Source of the DNA: Desulfovibrio sp.
Lineage (GTDB): Bacteria; Desulfobacterota; Desulfovibrionia; Desulfovibrionales; Desulfovibrionaceae
Reading direction: 5' to 3'
DNA: 10,000 nt
NCBI GenBank assembly: GCA_020217165.1
Contig: JAIWOE010000042.1
Coordinates: 1-10,000, forward strand
This document shows positions 1-7,461 of this stretch, one piece after another (within the stretch, counting starts at the first letter, position 1; every line of letters begins with the position of its first letter). Under the pieces are notes generated by a model. The model had not been told where the DNA came from and made no database searches. It was given only the letters and a program-made list of their open reading frames with translations. Made by a program: the position numbers and the translations under genes.

Positions 1-1255
<1,255 letters not shown>

Positions 1256-1270
1256 GAACGCGCCTCCTTC

Positions 1271-1312
1271 TGCCGGAGCTTGCCAGATGAAATGAATATG
1301 CCGGATCTTGGC
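1271..1312. repeat. Imperfect 14-bp direct repeat between lipoprotein gene and fbp
   Basis: TGCCGGAGCTTGCC at 1271-1284 and TGCCGGATCTTGGC at 1299-1312 match at 12 of 14 positions and are spaced 28 bp start to start. They fill much of the 60-base gap between the lipoprotein stop and the fbp ribosome binding site. They could be paired protein-binding sites controlling fbp, or chance in GC-rich DNA. I do not recognise the motif. Confidence 0.35.
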
Positions 1313-1315
1313 TGG

Positions 1316-2398
1316 TTATTGCGGGGATGATTCGCTGGACTCGCCATGGGGCGCGGTGGCCTCGGGGGCAGGCTCCACAGTTGGTTCCGGGGCAGGAGGC
1401 GCTTCCGGCGCTGGGAGGGACTCCTGGTCGGCAGGGGGGGCCGCGGCTGCGGCTTCGGCGGGCACAGTTTCTTCATCCCCGGGCACGGCCGTGGCGTAAA
1501 TGAGGGAATACCGGCCCAGGTCCCTGCCCAGCCAATAGAAACTGCGTCCATGAGCCTGCACGCTGCCATAGACCGTGGTGGCAAGAATCTGTGCCCACGG
1601 CATGGTGGACATGGTGGCGGCCGCATCGTGATACTTGCTGGTCCAGATGACCTGCTCCTGGGTCATGATCATCAGCTCGTCCGGGGCGGGGCAATACTTG
1701 AGCAGGTTGCGCGGATCAAAGTGCACCACCATCAGCCCGTCGAACTCGTTTTTGCGGAACAGGGGCTGCGCCAGGAAGATTTCCGGCCCCAGGGTGGAGT
1801 TGTTGCTCATGGCGCGGACCTTGTGATCCAGCCAGACCGGCGGCTCCAGGGAGGCTTCCGTGGCGTTCTCCCCGGCGGGACGGTCCTGGCTTTCCATGTA
1901 GGCCCTGTAGCGCTGGCGTTCCCGTTCCGAGGGGTTGCCCAGGGCAATGAGGGCGTCGGTGTCCACGGGCTTGGAGAAGTCCATGGGATGCTGGAACAGC
2001 ACATTGCCGTTGCGGTCCAGCACCATCACACCGGAAATCCAGGAAAAACGCTCAAACAATCGACGGAACCAAGATTCCGGCGGCAGCTTGTCCTCGCCAT
2101 CCATGTACACGGTGAGCTGGTAGACCTGCTCATCCACCGGCTTGAGCAAGGCGGCCAGCTTGCGCTCCTGGGCTTCGCCAAAGGCGGCGGGATTTAGGTT
2201 GAGCTCAGGCCGGGGTTCCATCAAATCCTTCCACATCTGCTTGCCTTCGCGCATGGTGCCCTTGACCGATCCAGTGACGGAATCGGGAATGGCGGAACAC
2301 GATGCCATGGCGAGGCTGCAGGCCACCAAGATGACGGCGGCGCGCAGGGATCTGGAAAACCGGAGGGTATTGAAATCATGGGAAGATGCGGGCAGCAA
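1316..2398 (-). CDS. Putative lipoprotein with Cache/PAS-like sensor region, function unknown
   Basis: A 360-residue protein that I cannot assign to a named family. From the chosen start, basic residues (R13, R16, R19) precede a hydrophobic stretch at about 20-33, ending in cysteine C34 (MASC). C27 (LVAC) is an alternative lipobox, but its hydrophobic core would be very short. An exported, lipid-anchored protein is therefore likely. Residues 118-137 (LDRNGNVLFQHP) and 203-232 (an 'AQPLFRKNEFDGLMVVHFDP' stretch) resemble the strands of Cache/PDC-type extracellular sensor domains, but no histidine kinase, methyl-accepting or cyclase output domain follows. The last 50 residues are a low-complexity Ala/Pro/Glu tail. 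The start is the TTG at 2398, because GAGGTGA lies at optimal distance in front of it and it gives a sensible signal peptide. Another TTG at 2470 is in frame but has no such site. The gene stands after a terminator and before fbp. The frame is certain; the function is not. Confidence 0.82.
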   Translation of the reverse strand: MLPASSHDFNTLRFSRSLRAAVILVACSLAMASCSAIPDSVTGSVKGTMREGKQMWKDLMEPRPELNLNPAAFGEAQERKLAALLKPVDEQVYQLTVYMDGEDKLPPESWFRRLFERFSWISGVMVLDRNGNVLFQHPMDFSKPVDTDALIALGNPSERERQRYRAYMESQDRPAGENATEASLEPPVWLDHKVRAMSNNSTLGPEIFLAQPLFRKNEFDGLMVVHFDPRNLLKYCPAPDELMIMTQEQVIWTSKYHDAAATMSTMPWAQILATTVYGSVQAHGRSFYWLGRDLGRYSLIYATAVPGDEETVPAEAAAAAPPADQESLPAPEAPPAPEPTVEPAPEATAPHGESSESSPQ

Positions 2399-2402
2399 CG
2401 AA

Positions 2403-2409
2403 TCACCTC
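2403..2409 (-). promoter_or_regulatory. Ribosome binding site that decides a TTG start
   Basis: On the minus strand this reads GAGGTGA, a seven-base match to the 16S anti-Shine-Dalgarno, with TTCG before the TTG at 2398. It supports the shorter start of the lipoprotein gene over the TTG at 2470. Confidence 0.65.
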
Positions 2410-2420
2410 GTGGACCTGTG

Positions 2421-2432
2421 ATGTCATGACAT
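2421..2432. repeat. Perfect 12-bp palindrome upstream of the lipoprotein gene
   Basis: ATGTCATGACAT is its own reverse complement over all 12 bases. It lies 22 bases in front of the TTG start at 2398 and immediately upstream of its ribosome binding site. Such a site suits a dimeric repressor, for example of the GntR type whose operators often have a GTC..GAC core, but that family assignment is a guess. I could not find a convincing -35/-10 pair between it and the terminator at 2549. Confidence 0.4.
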
Positions 2433-2548
2433 GGACGCCAACGCAGGGCGCCTGCAGCGGACGCCGGCAAACTGCATCCCTAGCCCGAGACGCCTGCCGC
2501 GTAAAGGCCTGAGCCGCGGGTAGGTGGAGCTGGTGTACAGCACAAGCG

Positions 2549-2590
2549 AAAAAAAGAAAACTGCCATGCCGCACGGGTGCGGCGGCGGCA
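2549..2590 (-). terminator. Rho-independent terminator after the TPR gene
   Basis: Starting four bases after the TPR stop, the minus strand forms a GCCGCA/TGCGGC stem with a CCCG loop. Flanking TGCC/GGCA can pair across a small internal loop. The stem is followed by GTTTTCTTTTTTT. This is a standard intrinsic terminator layout and separates the pcm-to-TPR gene run from the lipoprotein-fbp-tsaD run. Confidence 0.75.
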
Positions 2591-2593
2591 AGG

Positions 2594-3754
2594 TCAGCCG
2601 GCCGCCCGGCGCTCCAGTCGCAGGGCCAGGCGCTCCAGGGCGCTGCGGGGACTTTTTTGGGGGCGATGTCGTCCGCCATTGCGTGGCATGGCCTGGGGTG
2701 CGGTCTCGGGAGTCTGGATCAACGCGGGTGCCTGGTCCAGAACGGGCGCCACGGCTGCATCCGGCTCGGCAGACACAGCCGCCGACACGTCTGCCCCTTC
2801 TGCCCCTTTTTGCTTTGACTCCGATGGGGTCTCGGGCAAACGATCCGGCGTGACAACGGATTCCGGCAACGCCGTGGCTGCGCCCCCCCTGGAGGGGTCG
2901 CGCAGCATGAGCTGCATGCGTTCGATGATGGCATCCAGCTCTTCACGCTCGTCGTCATCGGCGGCCTTGGTCAAAAGTTCGCGATAAATCTCCAGGGCGC
3001 TGTCATACTCCCCCTGCTCCGCCAGCAGGCGGGCCATGGTGCGGGTGCGAATGGAATAGACGTCGTCGGCACCTCGGGGGGAGGCAGGGGGAGCCGCCGT
3101 GGGGGCGGTGCCTGGCTCGGGTTCATGCGCAGTCACAGGTTCGCGGTTCGCTTCCGCCAGGGACGCCGTCGCCTCGCGGACCACGATGTCGTCTTCCGCA
3201 TGCCCTGCCAGATCCGCAGAATCCACCAGATCCGCCAAGGCTTCTGATGCCTTGGGTGCTGCGGGCTCCTGCAAATATGGCGGTGCATGGGGCCGCTGCA
3301 GGAATTCACCCGTCTCGGTGGTGTACGGAAGGCTGGTCTGATGCGTGTGGAACAGGCCTTCCAGCCCACGCTGGATCACCTCTCCCCAACTCACCGGGGC
3401 TCCTTTGAAATGCACGGAAATGAAGTCCATGGCCAGGGCGGCATCCCGGGTCTCGGGCTTGCGGGCCAGGGTCTGGGCCCAGGCCTTCCAGAACAGGGGA
3501 TAGCGGCCGAGAATTTCGCCAAGGACCGATGCTTCCTCGGCCACGGCCTCGTCCTCGCCCAGGCGGGCGCTGAGCTCCAGGCAGTAGATGCGGGCCTCCA
3601 GGCAGTCTGGGTGGCGGGCCACGCCTTCCCGCAGGAAGTCCAGGGCGTCCTGCACCTGCCCTGCCTCCGCCAGCAGCCGGGCCAAGGGGAAAAAGACCTT
3701 GGAAGAAGGGTCCAGTTCCAGAATTTCCTTGTACCATTCAATCTTGGCTTGCAT
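2594..3754 (-). CDS. Tetratricopeptide-repeat protein, function unknown
   Basis: A 386-residue cytoplasmic protein without a signal peptide. Residues 3-60 hold TPR-like helix pairs (KIEWYKEILELDPSS, FFPLARLLAEAGQVQDALDFLREGVARHPD), where the A..L...G....A pattern is clear. A further TPR unit sits at about 234-263 (TMARLLAEQGEYDSALEIYRELL). Between them, at about 150-230, and after about 288 lie Ala/Pro/Glu-rich segments that look disordered. The last 18 residues are a basic amphipathic helix (SALERLALRLERR). TPRs are scaffolds for protein contacts, so a partner is expected. I chose the ATG at 3754: it has AGGAG nine bases upstream, and TPR homology begins right there. The frame is open further to 3973, but that part is only the shadow of the DivIC-like gene. 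The start lies inside the 3' end of that gene (17-base overlap), implying translational coupling and possibly a shared role. Confidence 0.88.
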   Translation of the reverse strand: MQAKIEWYKEILELDPSSKVFFPLARLLAEAGQVQDALDFLREGVARHPDCLEARIYCLELSARLGEDEAVAEEASVLGEILGRYPLFWKAWAQTLARKPETRDAALAMDFISVHFKGAPVSWGEVIQRGLEGLFHTHQTSLPYTTETGEFLQRPHAPPYLQEPAAPKASEALADLVDSADLAGHAEDDIVVREATASLAEANREPVTAHEPEPGTAPTAAPPASPRGADDVYSIRTRTMARLLAEQGEYDSALEIYRELLTKAADDDEREELDAIIERMQLMLRDPSRGGAATALPESVVTPDRLPETPSESKQKGAEGADVSAAVSAEPDAAVAPVLDQAPALIQTPETAPQAMPRNGGRHRPQKSPRSALERLALRLERRAAG

Positions 3755-4061
3755 GGCGCACGGCTCCTGCGTCTGTCTCATCAGAACCCTGGAAGAGATA
3801 CAGCACTTCATGGGGTCGGATGTAGTTGAGCTGTTGGCGAATGACTTTTTCGATGTAGACGCGGTCTTCCTTGAGCAGACGAATTTCCCTGGACAAGGCC
3901 AGACTGACCTCATCCACGGCCTGCAGACGCCGGGCCAGTTCATCCTGGCGGCCGCGCATTTCAAGATAGGCAAACAGGCCGTGCTCGCCCACGAACAGGC
4001 TGTAGCCCAGCACCAGATTCACCACCACCAATGCGCACGCCAACAGCTTGTTCCAGGGCAT
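3738..4061 (-). CDS. DivIC/FtsB-like septum formation initiator protein
   Basis: A 107-residue bitopic membrane protein of the septum formation initiator (FtsB/DivIC) family. These proteins act in the FtsL-FtsB-FtsQ subcomplex that activates septal cell-wall synthesis. A short N-terminus (MPWNK) is followed by one membrane span at about 5-25, a heptad-like coiled coil at about 33-72 (ELARRLQAVDEVSLALSREI), and the conserved block EKVIRQQLNYIRPHEVLYLF at 71-90, the hallmark after the coiled coil in this family. The ATG at 4061 has AAGGAG upstream at good spacing. It overlaps the TPR gene by 17 bases. The family is confident; I leave out a symbol because ftsB, divIC and others cannot be told apart here. 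Confidence 0.9.
   Translation of the reverse strand: MPWNKLLACALVVVNLVLGYSLFVGEHGLFAYLEMRGRQDELARRLQAVDEVSLALSREIRLLKEDRVYIEKVIRQQLNYIRPHEVLYLFQGSDETDAGAVRHASQD
3764..3768 (-). promoter_or_regulatory. Ribosome binding site inside the divIC gene for the TPR gene
   Basis: AGGAG on the minus strand, nine bases before the ATG at 3754, embedded in the coding sequence of the DivIC-like gene. It decides the TPR start and indicates coupled translation. Confidence 0.65.
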
Positions 4062-4118
4062 GGCCCACTCCTTGCCTCGACAGTCTTGAATTAGCCACCC
4101 GCCGCGGAGCAGTGCGGA

Positions 4119-4400
4119 TCACTGCATGCGACCGCGGGCACCGGGCGTCTCCTTGCGCAGCAGGGCCAGGGGGGCCTTGAGTTCGGCCAGAAAACTTTCC
4201 GTGGCCTCTTCGATGCGCCGCACATCCTGCTCTTCCAGATCCACGCTGTTGACGTTGTCCATGAAGGACTTGAGCACATTGTATTCCTGGAGGAGCATGT
4301 CGGAGAGTTCCAGACGCTCCAGCTCGGGCTCCAGGTCAAGGATGGTCTGCAGGCAATTGGTCAATCGCATCTGCAACGACTGGCGCGCTTCGTCATCCAT
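4119..4400 (-). CDS. Small helical acidic protein, function unknown
   Basis: A 93-residue protein that I do not recognise. It has no signal peptide or membrane span. It is rich in Leu, Glu and Asp and looks almost entirely helical, with LEPELERLELSDMLLQEY at 23-40 and DLEEQDVRRIEEATESFLAEL at 54-74 as probable amphipathic or coiled-coil helices. The final 15 residues are basic. The ATG at 4400 is used because AAAGGAAG lies eight bases upstream. The frame is open further 5' to 4493, but that part has low-quality composition and lies in the spacer. The gene sits between pgsA (98 bases upstream) and the DivIC-like gene (57 bases downstream) on the same strand. By position it could be a structural or adaptor protein linked to division, but that is inference only. 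Confidence 0.78.
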   Translation of the reverse strand: MDDEARQSLQMRLTNCLQTILDLEPELERLELSDMLLQEYNVLKSFMDNVNSVDLEEQDVRRIEEATESFLAELKAPLALLRKETPGARGRMQ

Positions 4401-4442
4401 CCTCGGTGCTTCCTTTGTCCTTGCCGGTCCGTGGCTCCGATT

Positions 4443-4460
4443 GTTGCAACGCAGGCCTGC
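4443..4460. repeat. Two adjacent palindromes in the pgsA downstream spacer
   Basis: GTTGCAAC (4443-4450) directly abuts GCAGGCCTGC (4451-4460), both perfect palindromes, in the 98-base gap between pgsA and the 93-residue gene. No T-run follows, so this is not an intrinsic terminator. It might be an operator or an mRNA processing signal, or chance. Confidence 0.25.
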
Positions 4461-4498
4461 TGGTACTGGAATACGACCGCGCTGTTGCGGCACTTCAG

Positions 4499-5059
4499 CT
4501 AGACATCACGGCTCCACAGAGCCCGCATGCTGTAGCAATAGTTTACACCGGAAAATACTGTCATGGCAAGCGCAAGATACAGCAACGCCTCGCCCCAGGG
4601 GCGGGGGTCCAGCCCGAAGACTGGATAATGCACCACCAGCGGAACAATGGCCACGCATTGCAGCACGGTCTTGATCTTGCCGAACACATCCGCCGCCAGC
4701 ACCATGCCCTGCTCCATGGCCATGGCCCGCAGGCCGGTGACGGCCAGCTCCCGGGCCATGATGACCACCACCGCCCAGGCCGGCACCCAGTTCTGGCCAT
4801 GCTCGTCCACCAGGCTGGCCAGCATGACAAGCACGGACAGGGTGAGGAGCTTGTCGGCCAAAGGATCAAGGAATTTCCCCAAGTTGCTCACCAGATTGCG
4901 GGAGCGGGCTATGCGGCCGTCCAGGCTGTCCGTGGCGGCGGCGGCGATGAACACCACCGCGGCCACAAGACAGCTCCATTGCGATGGCCACTGCAGCAGC
5001 AGCATGAGGGCCGGCACCGCGCCAATGCGCGCCAGGGTGATTTTATTGGGCAGATTCAT
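4499..5059 (-). CDS. pgsA: CDP-diacylglycerol--glycerol-3-phosphate 3-phosphatidyltransferase
   Basis: Inner-membrane enzyme that makes phosphatidylglycerol phosphate from CDP-diacylglycerol and glycerol 3-phosphate, the first committed step to phosphatidylglycerol and cardiolipin. At 186 residues it matches the bacterial PgsA length. The CDP-alcohol phosphotransferase signature D-x2-D-G-x2-A-R-x8-G-x3-D-x3-D is complete, with D44, D47, G48, A51, R52, G61, D65 and D69. The N-terminal MNLPNKITLARI and the later MARELAVTGLRAMA (101-114) are typical of PgsA rather than of phosphatidylserine or cardiolipin synthases. Hydrophobic spans lie around 12-24, 30-43, 71-84, 93-110, 132-146 and 157-173. 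The ATG at 5059 has AGGAG about ten bases upstream. The gene follows mrp by 47 bases on the same strand. Confidence 0.95.
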   Translation of the reverse strand: MNLPNKITLARIGAVPALMLLLQWPSQWSCLVAAVVFIAAAATDSLDGRIARSRNLVSNLGKFLDPLADKLLTLSVLVMLASLVDEHGQNWVPAWAVVVIMARELAVTGLRAMAMEQGMVLAADVFGKIKTVLQCVAIVPLVVHYPVFGLDPRPWGEALLYLALAMTVFSGVNYCYSMRALWSRDV

Positions 5060-5106
5060 CGAAGGTCGACTCCTGGAAATGCTCTGCTGCGGCGTATCAA
5101 TCCGGT

Positions 5107-5997
5107 TCAGCGGTGGATGGTGGCGGCCGCTTCCAGGCTGTCCGTCACGGCGCGGGCCACGGTGGCTGCTAGGGTCTGGAAGGCGCGCTTGGCCGGCGAT
5201 TCCTCTTCCAGCAAGGCCACAGGGGCCCCGCGGTCCCCGGCGACCACGGTGGAGGGGTCCAGGGGGATGGCGCCCAGGAAGGGCAGGCCGTACTGTTCAG
5301 CCAGCTTGAGGCCGCCGCCCTTCTTGAACAGGCTGATGTCGCCGCCGCAGTGGGGGCAGCACAGGCCGCTCATGTTTTCCACCACGCCCAGGATGTTGGC
5401 CTTGGCGTATTGCAGAAAGTTGATGGCCTTGCGCACGTCGGCCAGGGAGACTTCCTGGGGCGTGGTCACCACCACGCACAGGGCATCGGGAATGGTCTTG
5501 AGCACGGTCATGTGCTCATCGCCGGTGCCGGGGGGGGAGTCGATGACCAGGAAATCCAAGTCGCCCCAGGCCACGTCGGCAATGAACTGACGGATGGCGG
5601 AATGCTTCATGGGACCGCGCCAGAGAACGGCCTGGTTGCGATCCTTGAGCAGGGAGTCCATGGAAACCACGCTCAGGCGCTCATTGTATTGCTGGGGGAG
5701 GATGCGCTGATCCGCGGCGGTGTCCAGGCCGCTGCCCAGGCCCAGCATGGCCGGCACCGAAGGGCCATGGATGTCCACGTCCATGATCCCCACCTTGAAT
5801 CCCATGTTCGCCAGCACGGCGGCCAGGTTCACGGTGACGGAGCTTTTGCCCACGCCGCCCTTGCCGCTCATGACGAACAACTTGTAGCGGATGCGGGAAA
5901 GGGTGTTGGCAATGGCCGTGTTCTGTTTCATCACTTTGTCGTCAATACCGCCCGCGCCCTCTTGCGTCTTGGACGGGCAACTGCTGCAGTCGCTCAT
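5107..5997 (-). CDS. Mrp/NBP35-type Fe-S cluster carrier ATPase
   Basis: A 296-residue cytoplasmic P-loop ATPase of the Mrp/NBP35 (MinD/ParA-related) family, which binds and hands on Fe-S clusters to target apoproteins. The deviant Walker A GKGGVGKS is at 45-52, with the family's leading VMSG. DVDIHGPSVP is at 73-82, and Walker B is VIDSPPGTGD at 151-160. The cluster-binding CxxC is C214-P-H-C217, with an extra C213. An additional N-terminal C4-S-S-C7 precedes a flexible linker and could be a second metal or redox site. The ATG at 5997 has TGGAGGT six bases upstream, a strong ribosome binding site, immediately preceded by an inverted repeat. The gene is 37 bases after the DedA-like gene. In sulfate reducers such carriers plausibly support the large load of Fe-S enzymes, an inference from lifestyle. 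Confidence 0.94.
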   Translation of the reverse strand: MSDCSSCPSKTQEGAGGIDDKVMKQNTAIANTLSRIRYKLFVMSGKGGVGKSSVTVNLAAVLANMGFKVGIMDVDIHGPSVPAMLGLGSGLDTAADQRILPQQYNERLSVVSMDSLLKDRNQAVLWRGPMKHSAIRQFIADVAWGDLDFLVIDSPPGTGDEHMTVLKTIPDALCVVVTTPQEVSLADVRKAINFLQYAKANILGVVENMSGLCCPHCGGDISLFKKGGGLKLAEQYGLPFLGAIPLDPSTVVAGDRGAPVALLEEESPAKRAFQTLAATVARAVTDSLEAAATIHR

Positions 5998-6011
5998 GAG
6001 AACACCTCCAT

Positions 6012-6031
6012 TTCAACAACAGTCTGTTGAA
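6012..6031. repeat. Inverted repeat upstream of mrp
   Basis: TTCAACA (6012-6018) and TGTTGAA (6025-6031) are perfect 7-bp arms around a 6-base loop. They lie between the TAG of the DedA-like gene and the mrp ribosome binding site. No T-run follows in either direction, so it is not a standard terminator. It may be an operator or a hairpin that tunes mrp translation or mRNA stability. Confidence 0.45.
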
Positions 6032-6034
6032 TCG

Positions 6035-6619
6035 CTAAAAGAATTTCACGGCCACAAAGCCCAGCACCACCAGCACCGCGCTGACCATGAGCACCAGGTC
6101 GAACCGTTTTTCCAAAAAGAACCGCACCTTTTCTCCGTACAGGTAAATCAGCCCGGCCACGGCAAAAAAACGCAGGCCGCGGGCCATCACGGAAGCGATG
6201 ATGAAAATGGGGAAGCTGATCTTGAACATGCCCGCCGTGAGGGTGCACACCTTATACGGGATGGGCGTGAGTCCTGCAATGGCCACGGCCCAGGCGCTGT
6301 ATTGATTGTACCAGGCCTCGATCTTGAAGATCTTGTCTTCGAAATTGTAGAAATCAACAATGGGCTGGCCGATGATCTCCATGAAATAATAGCCGATAAT
6401 ATACCCGAACACCCCGCCCACGATGGACGCCACCAGGCAGATGGAGGCATACCGGAAGGCCTTGGCGCGGTTGGCCAGGCACATGGGAATGAGCATGAGG
6501 TCCGGCGGGACGGGGAAAAAGATGGACTCGATGCAGGAGACGATGGCCAGGGCCCGCTCCGCGCCGGCGGAATCCGCAAGGCGCCAGATGCGATCCATCC
6601 AGGATTGAAACAGCTTCAT
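6035..6619 (-). CDS. YqaA-type DedA/SNARE-associated family membrane protein
   Basis: A 194-residue integral inner-membrane protein. Features of the DedA/VTT superfamily include the re-entrant E31-SIFFPVPPDLMLIP segment, G116-LTPIPYK at 116-123, and MARGLRFF at 145-152, whose arginine lies where the family has a conserved one. Hydrophobic spans are around 24-48, 57-80, 108-121, 134-160 and 174-194. Some DedA-superfamily members move lipids such as undecaprenyl phosphate or phosphatidylethanolamine between leaflets, or maintain proton motive force. The YqaA subgroup itself is poorly characterised. The ATG at 6619 has only a weak GA-rich ribosome binding site. The gene lies 56 bases after pcm and 37 before mrp, which suggests co-transcription. 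Confidence 0.88.
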   Translation of the reverse strand: MKLFQSWMDRIWRLADSAGAERALAIVSCIESIFFPVPPDLMLIPMCLANRAKAFRYASICLVASIVGGVFGYIIGYYFMEIIGQPIVDFYNFEDKIFKIEAWYNQYSAWAVAIAGLTPIPYKVCTLTAGMFKISFPIFIIASVMARGLRFFAVAGLIYLYGEKVRFFLEKRFDLVLMVSAVLVVLGFVAVKFF

Positions 6620-6675
6620 GGAATTCTCTGTGTGAAGGAAGAGTGTTGGATGTGGACAATATCCCCGGCCAGACG

Positions 6676-7323
6676 CTACCAGCCGTGCGTGCCCACCAGA
6701 TCCACAAAGGCCACGCCCCCGCGGCGCTCCAGGGTGGTCTTGCCCTGCTGCTTGCGAATGACCACCAGCTCCTGCTGCCGCCGGCTTTTGCCCACGGGGA
6801 TGACCATGATGCCGGGGTCCCCCAACTGGGCCACCAGGGGCTCCGGAATCTCCGGCCCCCCGGCGGTGACGATGATGCGGTCAAAGGGCGCGTACTCGGC
6901 CCAGCCCACGGTGCCATCGTCCAGCTTGAGGCGAACCCTGAAATATCGCAGCGAATCCAGGAGCTTTCGAGCGGAAAAATGCAGCTCCCTGATGCGCTCC
7001 ACGCTGGAGACTTCCATGCCCATCTCCGCCAGCACAGCGGCCTGATACCCGGAACCGGTGCCGATTTCCAGCACGGAAATGCCTGGGCCCGGCTCAATGA
7101 GTTCGCTCATCAGGGCCACGATATATGGCTGGGAGATGGTCTGCCCATGGCCAATGGGCACGGCATGGTCCCCGTAGGCCTGGCCTCGCAGGGCCTCCTG
7201 CACGAACAGATGCCGCGGCACGGTGCGCATGGCTTCCAACACCAGCGGGTTGGAAATGCCCCTGGCCTGAATCTGGTCACGCACCATGCGTTCGCGATTG
7301 CGTTTCAGATCGAGGGATCGCAC
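6676..7323 (-). CDS. pcm: Protein-L-isoaspartate O-methyltransferase
   Basis: Cytoplasmic repair enzyme that uses S-adenosylmethionine to methylate L-isoaspartyl residues in aged proteins so that they can revert to aspartate. From the GTG at 7323 it has 215 residues, the usual length. The substrate-side motif [15 protein letters not shown] begins at residue 58, and SAM-binding motif [12 protein letters not shown], is at 84-94. The post-I acidic residue is in SSVERI, and [14 protein letters not shown] is motif II with its typical continuation. The 5' end is uncertain: GTG 7323 fits the family N-terminus ([16 protein letters not shown]), the frame is open to a TTG at 7353, and an ATG at 7287 would be short. 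None has a convincing ribosome binding site. It is the first gene of the minus-strand run, so its promoter should lie in 7324-7561. Confidence 0.94.
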   Translation of the reverse strand: MRSLDLKRNRERMVRDQIQARGISNPLVLEAMRTVPRHLFVQEALRGQAYGDHAVPIGHGQTISQPYIVALMSELIEPGPGISVLEIGTGSGYQAAVLAEMGMEVSSVERIRELHFSARKLLDSLRYFRVRLKLDDGTVGWAEYAPFDRIIVTAGGPEIPEPLVAQLGDPGIMVIPVGKSRRQQELVVIRKQQGKTTLERRGGVAFVDLVGTHGW

Positions 7324-7340
7324 CAGAAAGCCATGGCTGG

Positions 7341-7357
7341 CTGCTTTGCACAAGCAG
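7341..7357. repeat. Inverted repeat at the 5' end of pcm
   Basis: CTGCTT (7341-7346) and AAGCAG (7352-7357) are perfect 6-bp arms around TGCAC. The element is 18 bases in front of the GTG start of pcm, where it could be an operator or a leader hairpin. It also overlaps the alternative TTG start at 7353. Confidence 0.3.
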
Positions 7358-7461
7358 GGAAAATTGGCATAACAGTGTTGAAAAAACAGATTTTTGCCCT
7401 GGCGTCAAGGGCGGGTTTTCTCCTGTCTGGCCACCATGGAGGATGAACAATCCGTGAGTGT

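Noticed and set aside
3755..3973. N-terminal extension of the TPR protein by 73 residues.
   Set aside because: It overlaps the DivIC-like gene, is Cys/Ser/Arg-rich without TPR character, and the ATG at 3754 has its own ribosome binding site.
4406..5590. A 394-residue plus-strand frame across pgsA and the 3' part of mrp.
   Set aside because: It crosses two well-supported genes on the other strand and has no recognisable domain, so it is an antisense shadow.
7365..7380. TGGCATAACAGTGTTG considered as a sigma-54 promoter.
   Set aside because: The -24 GG is present but the -12 GC is missing, so it fails the essential consensus.
7396..7412. GCCCT/AGGGC hairpin followed by GGGTTTTC, considered as a plus-strand terminator.
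   Set aside because: The stem is only five bp with a seven-base loop, the T-run is four bases long and offset, and there is no upstream gene to terminate.
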